This document shows, piece after piece, positions 58,408 to 64,000 of a DNA stretch of 64,000 nucleotides (position 1 is its first letter; each line of letters starts with the position of its first letter). The notes beneath the pieces are model-generated. The model ran no database searches, had not been told where the DNA came from, and saw nothing but the letters and a program-made list of their open reading frames with translations. Location of the stretch: positions 1,860,001-1,924,000 of the forward strand of contig JYIP02000003.1 in NCBI GenBank assembly GCA_001051155.2. The letters run 5' to 3'. This DNA comes from Chrysoporthe austroafricana. Its lineage: Eukaryota; Ascomycota; Sordariomycetes; Diaporthales; Cryphonectriaceae. The translations under genes were made by a program, and so were the position numbers.

Positions 58408-61067
58408 TGTCGTTGCTGCTGCGCTTCTCGGGGGATCGATAGCGCCGAAGGGGCGGAGGGGACAACGGCGGTCACTGGGCTGGAGGTGGGACTCTTCCTC
58501 GATCCGGGGGAGGGGGAGGGCGTTCGTTGGCTGGACGCGGAGGATCCTGTTGGGACTGCTTGAGACGCCCGGGCCGTCTTGCGAGCGCAAAGAGAAAGGT
58601 GTTCTTAAAAGTAATGTCGCCTCGTGCTCGGGAGGAGGCTGAGTGGACGCTTGGGAAAGAAGTGATGCGCAGGGGATGTTCGCATGCTGCTGCTTAGGCA
58701 AGATGACGACGGTTGGACTGTCAGGTACTACGGTAGAGTGACGCATAGCCAATGGCAAGAAAGTAGGCGGGGCCCGTTGTGCAGGACCATGCTTACGTAG
58801 TTCCATAGTCACCCCCGGCACGCCGACAACGACAACGACAACGACATCGCATTGGGTCTATGTGCTCTCTATCTGTAGGTCAAGTCCCACGGCTGGAAAA
58901 CGACTTAAAAGTTACAACGTGCGACTTTAGAAAGACGATTCTTGAGATGCTTACTGCACAAGACGTTGGAACTGTGCCGGCTCCCCGACTTCACTGAAAT
59001 TAAGGTGGCTGCTAGGTCAAAGACGCGATAATTCATAGCTAGACGCTAGGGAACTCCGAACATCATATCTCGAATGAGGCAGCACGTTTCTGAGGATAGT
59101 TCATAACGACCTTCCAGAGAGTCCTCCCTTCAATCTTCACATCACTGCTATCAACAATGACAACATCATCGGCCGGGTTTCGTGTCGCGGCGAGGGGTAA
59201 AACAAGCCTGACGACCATTTCAGGTCAACTTCGTGACCACATGCATGTTCAATAAAGTTGTTCTACGAGTGGCTGATGATGACTGTCGGGTTATCAAAGC
59301 ATCCAGTCCGGCAGTGTACATGGTCAGCCCTAAACCCTAGCTTCATGAAGTTGGACCCACATGGGCAAGGGCATTCGCAGTTCAGCTTGTGGAGACATAT
59401 GGGCTTTTCTCGATCTATCGATGTTAGGAACATTCTCGCTGCTATGCACGCCGGTGATCACCAGTCAAGCCAGCCTGAGGTGGAGCCTCTCAAACTTACT
59501 CCGGTCAGATTGTGGGGCAGAACATGGTCGAAGCACGAGGACGACGGCGACGTCGTCGGGCCTAAGATCCCACCACCCGACCAGTTTCCATCACAGGTCG
59601 CATAGCGATCGGTGCCCTCGTTGCGATCGCAGCAGAGAGGGCATGCTCAATTCCATCCAACTTGTGGGAATACCACAAGATCATCAGCCAATCGCTTTTC
59701 GGGCCGTCTGGGGAAAGACCTGAGAGGTGGTCCCAAACCTAAGAGAATACCTGGGTACTCCAGAGAACTCAAAATTCCAATTCTCCGGCCTGATGAAGCT
59801 GCGCCAGAAGAGAAAGCTTGATGACACAGAGTCCCACATTGCAAGAAATAAACACAGCTCACGGTGACATGGTGGAGATCTGTGACTGCAAGGCGAGAGC
59901 TCATCAACGTGCCCTCCCAAGCCAGAGCTGACTCCTGCAGACATATCTGCAGTCAGAAGAAACAAGGCGCGGACGAAACTTGGTGACCCCGGATGCACTA
60001 GCAGCTAGAGTGGCCTGTATCGAACTTCGAGTTTCCAAGTTTCTTTCGAAGTGATGTGAATGTTCCTTCAGCCGACCAAAACTGCTTGAAGCCTCGGAAG
60101 ACCCTAAAAGTGGATATTCTAGGCATGCTTCGAATCGCCACACGCTGGTGAACATTAACCGGTGCCAGCATTTCACTATGGCTTATTACTGTACGCACCG
60201 AGTATGTAGAGACGGCAGCCATTGCTGAGCTCCCGCGATCGGGGCGAGATTGCATCTGCCACATTTCTACACGTCTGTTACTATCCTCCCTCCATGTGAA
60301 GCTCAATCTATCAATGTTCAGACGACTGAAGATTGCTCCAAGGTTGGTAGATTATGACAACGCGTAACGTTGCTTGTCTCGACTCATTATACTGGTTGTG
60401 GTGGTGACACGAGTTGGGATATAATTTCGACGTTATATCGAATAAAGAGAAAAAATAAAGAACGAAATAGGTGGAGAGGGTGGAGTATGCTTCTACCGTT
60501 TCCACACGGCAGGTAAACCCCCGGTGTCTTCCAAATGGAGCCACGTCTGCATACGGTGAGAGGCGTGATCCAGCATGTAATTACCACCCCTGACACAAGG
60601 CTCATCCATTCGTGGACAATTTCTGTATACAATGAATCATGTCACGGTGTGAGAGTGTAGTCACTATAGATTTGAATCTTGATCGTCCTGAACGTCATTG
60701 TGAGGACATCGATATCAGTAAGAAAGAGAAAACTCTAGTTGATTCTCGCCTGCGCTGTGAGAGGTTTACTAATAGTCCCCACACTATTTCACGACCGTCT
60801 TGCCACGGCTGAGTAAGAACGGAGCTGTGTTCCGAGGATACGGAGCACTGTCGACTCGACTCGATGGGGTCGTGCGAAGCCTTCCAGGTGGCTTTCACCC
60901 GTCACGTGGAAGTTAGTGTGGCCCCGGAGCGCGATTCAGGGAGGCGCACGCCATTGAGTGCCAAGACAGGGTGCGCACTACCTACTCTTTCAACGGAGCC
61001 GAGAAACGCTCAGGAGATGGAGTGAGTGTCCTGACGCCGCTGGAGAAGTCGACAGCGCTACAGACTG
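58408..61067. other. Long intergenic region without recognised genes
   Basis: About 2.7 kb. Frames of up to 120 codons on both strands have no domain, motif or convincing splice pattern. The first few hundred bases after 58407 must hold the vps60 promoter. Confidence 0.5.
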
Positions 61068-62448
61068 CTACCAGTGCGCCGCAGTGAAAATTGAGGGCTC
61101 GCCCGGTTGCAAGGCGATGTATATACCGCGCTCCAACTCGTCCCACGCCTTGACGGCGACTGGGTCTGGCTGGGGGAGGATGTTGGTGAAGAACGTAGCT
61201 CCTATCCCTGACTCACGATCAATGAACCAGTGTGCGTTGCACATCCCGGCCCACATCATGCTGCCTTTTCTCCTCTTGTCCAGAGTGTCTGCCATATTTA
61301 TAGCACCACTGATGCCGTGATCTAGCGGCATGTCCGTCTCAAAATCCGGGGCTAGGCCGTCATGGAACAACCCTGTGATGAAGTCGAGCCAACCCCTCTG
61401 CTTATCTGTCAGTTGTGGTCTGAACATCTCGTCGACCGTCTCCTTCTTCAACAGCCCGCCCTCTCCGGCCGAGGCCTTCAAGAGGGCCTGTAGGAGCTTG
61501 GCGTAGTCCGCAGCAGTCGTATAGAGCCCACCACCACCGCTCTCCACCTTCGGGTCGGCGGGGGCGGGGTCGTCACCGCTCGTGAGCTCACCGGACTCCT
61601 TGTCACGGTACACTGTGGGGGCGACCCGGTCCTGGACGTGCGGGAGGGACCCCCTCCGGAAGGTGGTGTCGTTCATCCCCAGCGGCTTGAATATATTCTT
61701 GGACATGCACTCGCCGAGTGACTTCTCGGTGAGCTTCTCAATAACCTGGCCTGCCCAGTCGAGACCGCTGCCGTAGTACCATCCTTCGCCGGGCGTGAAC
61801 TTCAGAGGCGTATTCCAGATCTCGACAGTCCCTTGCAGTTCCTCGTGCTTGCGCCCGATATGCCTCGCCCACCGGGCAAGGTCCGGATCGCCGTTGCCGT
61901 ACCCAAAGCCAGCAGTGTGGACAAGCAGCTGGCTGTAGAGGAGCGCATCAGCCACACCTGCGACCCGCAGCGTGGAAACCGTGAACGTGTCACTGTAGCT
62001 TACCGCAGCGTGATCGGGGCCGTGTTCTCCTCGAGGACAGGCACGTCGTCCCCCACGAAACCTCTCAGGATCTTCGCCGCCGCCAGCTGCGGGACCAGAT
62101 GCCTGACGTCGTCGTCGAGCCCGACCAGGCCCTTCTCGACGAGCTGCATGGCGCATGTCGCGGTGACGATCTTCGTCAGAGATGCAACCCAGCAGAAGGA
62201 GTCGGGCGTGAACCTCGGCGCGTCTGCAGCCGGTGTGTTTCGTCCTGCTCCTCTCTGATAGATGACCTCTGAGCGGAACCCAGTTAGCGGATCCCGACCT
62301 CGAGCGAACGCATCTCGTCTTGCGTCCCGCGTCTTGCTGGCTCACCATCTTTGTCGACGACCACGAACGCAGCCCCGAGCAGCTCATGCCTGGCGGGCGT
62401 CCCGCCCTCGGCGACGTACGATTCAAGGATGTAGTCGAGCCGGTCCAT
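61068..62448 (-). CDS. Beta-lactamase-fold serine hydrolase
   Basis: Three exons, 62346-62448, 62004-62268 and 61068-61932, encode 410 residues; introns of 77 and 71 bases. The family comprises class C beta-lactamase-like esterases and transesterases such as LovD. The catalytic S-x-x-K tetrad is visible as S64-L-T-K67 in WVASLTKIVTA. The second motif is Y176-G-S178 (GWYYGSGLDWAG) in the position of the usual Y-x-N. Further family features are VHTAGFG, the KPLGMNDT segment, and GGGGLYTTAADYAKLLQ. A DHGISG near residue 335 may supply the third motif. No signal peptide is seen, so it is probably intracellular. Fungi use such enzymes in ester or acyl-transfer steps of secondary metabolism or in detoxification; the substrate is unknown. 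Confidence 0.85.
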
Positions 62449-64000
62449 CTCGGTTATTCCTAACGGCGCGTCAGCGAACCAAGTTCGGCCGAGACGGGCA
62501 CTGCCAGGCGGACCCTACCGGAAAGGTGAAATCATGCGATTTCCCCAGGACTGCGGGGAGCAGGCATGCGGTGGTGCTGGCCTCCCACCCACCACCTCCA
62601 CCGAAGAGCAGCGAGGTGCCTTGGCCAGAACCGGCGCCCCCACACAGGTGCAGCCGCCGGGACAGGCTGGGGGGGTTGCAGTACCGTGCTCTGGCGACCG
62701 GTGACGTGCACGCCGAGCCTCCAGTAGGCGCCCGGCGTGCAGGTGCTCTGCATGGCCGGAGACATATCAGCCAGTCGGAAATGTTGTGTCTCACTCGGGG
62801 TGCGACTGCGCTGAGCTGGCCTCAGCTGATCTGCGGGAGGCTGGCGTGTCGCCCCGATCGCGATCGGCTGCAGACAGCTTCCTCTTCTGCTTGCCTGTGC
62901 ATATACGACCTGTCGTGCTCTCGGCCGTGCTACGATAATGTGCAGGGAAAAAAATGGGGATGTGTCTGCCGGCTGTCGGGCGGGTCGAGCAGGAGGAGCC
63001 TGTGTGCCTGGGCGACGGCGTACCCCGTGGCCTGTCTAAGCCTAGGGGATACACAGTGTCTGTCTCTCGCACATGATACTATGTGATCACTTATTATTAT
63101 GCAGACATCTTGTCGATCACCGTTGCACTGCCTCGATGGACCACAACGGGGCCGCTCGCTGGGCCAACGAAGAAGAGCACGTCCGCCCAAGCCGTGCTGC
63201 CGGTACTCCGCACACGTCTCTCGCGGCGGTGACTTGTCAGTCAGTCAGTCAGCCAGCCAGCCAGCCAGCCGGCCGGCCGGCCAGCCAAGTGCTGTGCTGC
63301 GCTGTCTCACTTGGGTGGACCAGCTTCCAGACCGGACAGCGCTGAGATAATGCACACGATGGGGATTGTACGCCTGTACATAGTACGTGTTCCATGTTTG
63401 TGGCAAGCTGGTTAGGAGGTCTCCCTATTCGCCAGGTCGGTGATGCGATATGGATACTGGGCACTATAGTATATTCGGTACAACCCTCACAAATGAAACC
63501 CCCCGCATAGAAATCGTCCCACGGCTTCACGAGATGCGGCGGCAGTGGGCGGGTAGTGGGTGGCATGGCGCGTCAGCACTATAATAAACTGCCCGCGGGA
63601 GGAGACGGCCACACGGCGTACCATACTACGGCGCACCGTACTATACTCAACACGGAGGCACGTACATACGGTAGCATTGCCAGAGATGAGATCTCGGCGG
63701 GTCCCGCCTCTACCTCCGTGCCGTGCGTGCTTGGGGCCCCGCGACACGAATCGTTCCAACGATCTCCGGCGTGCCGGGCATCGCTGCAAGATCAGTCGAA
63801 CGTGTTCCAAAAGTGTCATCATATCAGAAGATTCCGCCGCGCCGGTGGGTCCGGCGGGGGCCTTGGGGCCTGCATTAGTGGAATCGCCTGTGGTCTGGGC
63901 TTCGGGGTGACCCGCCCCGAGGAGCGCTCGCGCATCGAAATTCTTTGCGCGGCCCATCGTATCGTGGGTGGGCTACAGGATCGTGGGCCGGCTTGAAAAA
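62449..64000. other. Intergenic right end with tetranucleotide repeat
   Basis: No gene is recognised. A block of four-base repeats lies at about 63237-63287 (tcag four times, then ccag four times, then ccgg and ccag units). A 274-codon plus-strand frame at 62262-63086 overlaps the hydrolase gene antisense and has no domain. Confidence 0.5.
63237..63287. repeat. Tetranucleotide microsatellite, (tcag)4(ccag)4(ccgg)3
   Basis: Consecutive four-base units change stepwise by single bases from tcag to ccag to ccgg and back to ccag. This is a typical compound microsatellite in non-coding DNA. Confidence 0.9.

Noticed and set aside
50352..62448. Methyltransferase plus serine hydrolase as a secondary-metabolite cluster.
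   Set aside because: They are about 10 kb apart, separated by fwd-1 and vps60, and no core synthase or cluster regulator is present.
62262..63086. 274-codon plus-strand frame.
   Set aside because: Antisense to the start of the hydrolase gene and then runs through non-coding DNA; no domain.
1..64000. Search by eye for tRNA, rRNA and CRISPR.
   Set aside because: No A-box/B-box pairs with a cloverleaf, no rRNA segments and no spaced direct repeats of CRISPR type were seen. A tRNAscan-SE run would be decisive for tRNA.

Overview
The window is nuclear DNA from a filamentous ascomycete, most likely a Sordariomycete. The evidence is short GT-AG introns (51-204 bases) with CTAAC/CTGAC-type branch sites, GC-rich coding sequence, one AT-rich block at the left edge that looks like RIP-degraded repeat DNA, and protein families typical of Pezizomycotina, such as an FWD-1-type F-box/WD40 protein and a filamentous-fungal CDC24. 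No bacterial operons, CRISPR arrays, tRNA or rRNA genes were found. Exon models were built by hand from reading frames, splice signals and family similarity; no database was consulted.

Layout. 1-1.35 kb is AT-rich and repeat-bearing (17-bp tandem array, C-run minisatellite). It borders a truncated RRM-type reading frame that ends in a 34-bp direct duplication (1391-1825). Then come DPH3 (3857-4339 +), a small GPI-type surface protein (5280-5669 -), an intronless F-box/LRR-like protein (7982-9733 +), a 1747-residue DDX60-like Ski2-family helicase (10648-16201 +) convergent with cytosolic leucyl-tRNA synthetase (16584-20231 -), a small predicted mitochondrial membrane protein (20701-21217 +), the AP-3 sigma subunit (21572-22196 -), frataxin (22684-23401 +), an Ede1-type endocytic scaffold (24348-28389 -), a glutathione S-transferase (29509-30288 -), a large five-exon protein with a coiled coil and a CHHH zinc-finger-like motif (32067-35955 +), a secreted Cys-containing protein (36754-37309 -), an MFS fucose/glucose-permease-like transporter (38509-40211 -), CDC24 RhoGEF (43007-46310 -), a SAM methyltransferase (50352-51538 -), FWD-1 (53682-56888 +), the ESCRT-III protein Vps60/CHMP5 (57760-58407 -) and a beta-lactamase-fold serine hydrolase (61068-62448 -).

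The genes do not form an obvious cluster. Most are housekeeping genes of translation (LeuRS, DPH3), iron-sulfur metabolism (frataxin), membrane traffic (AP-3 sigma, Ede1, Vps60), polarity (CDC24) and protein turnover (FWD-1). Accessory genes (surface protein, secreted protein, transporter, GST, methyltransferase, hydrolase) lie between them in wide intergenic spaces. The least understood items are the 1174-residue zinc-finger-like protein, the fungal DDX60-like helicase and the repeat structures at the left edge. I found no convincing new multi-gene system.
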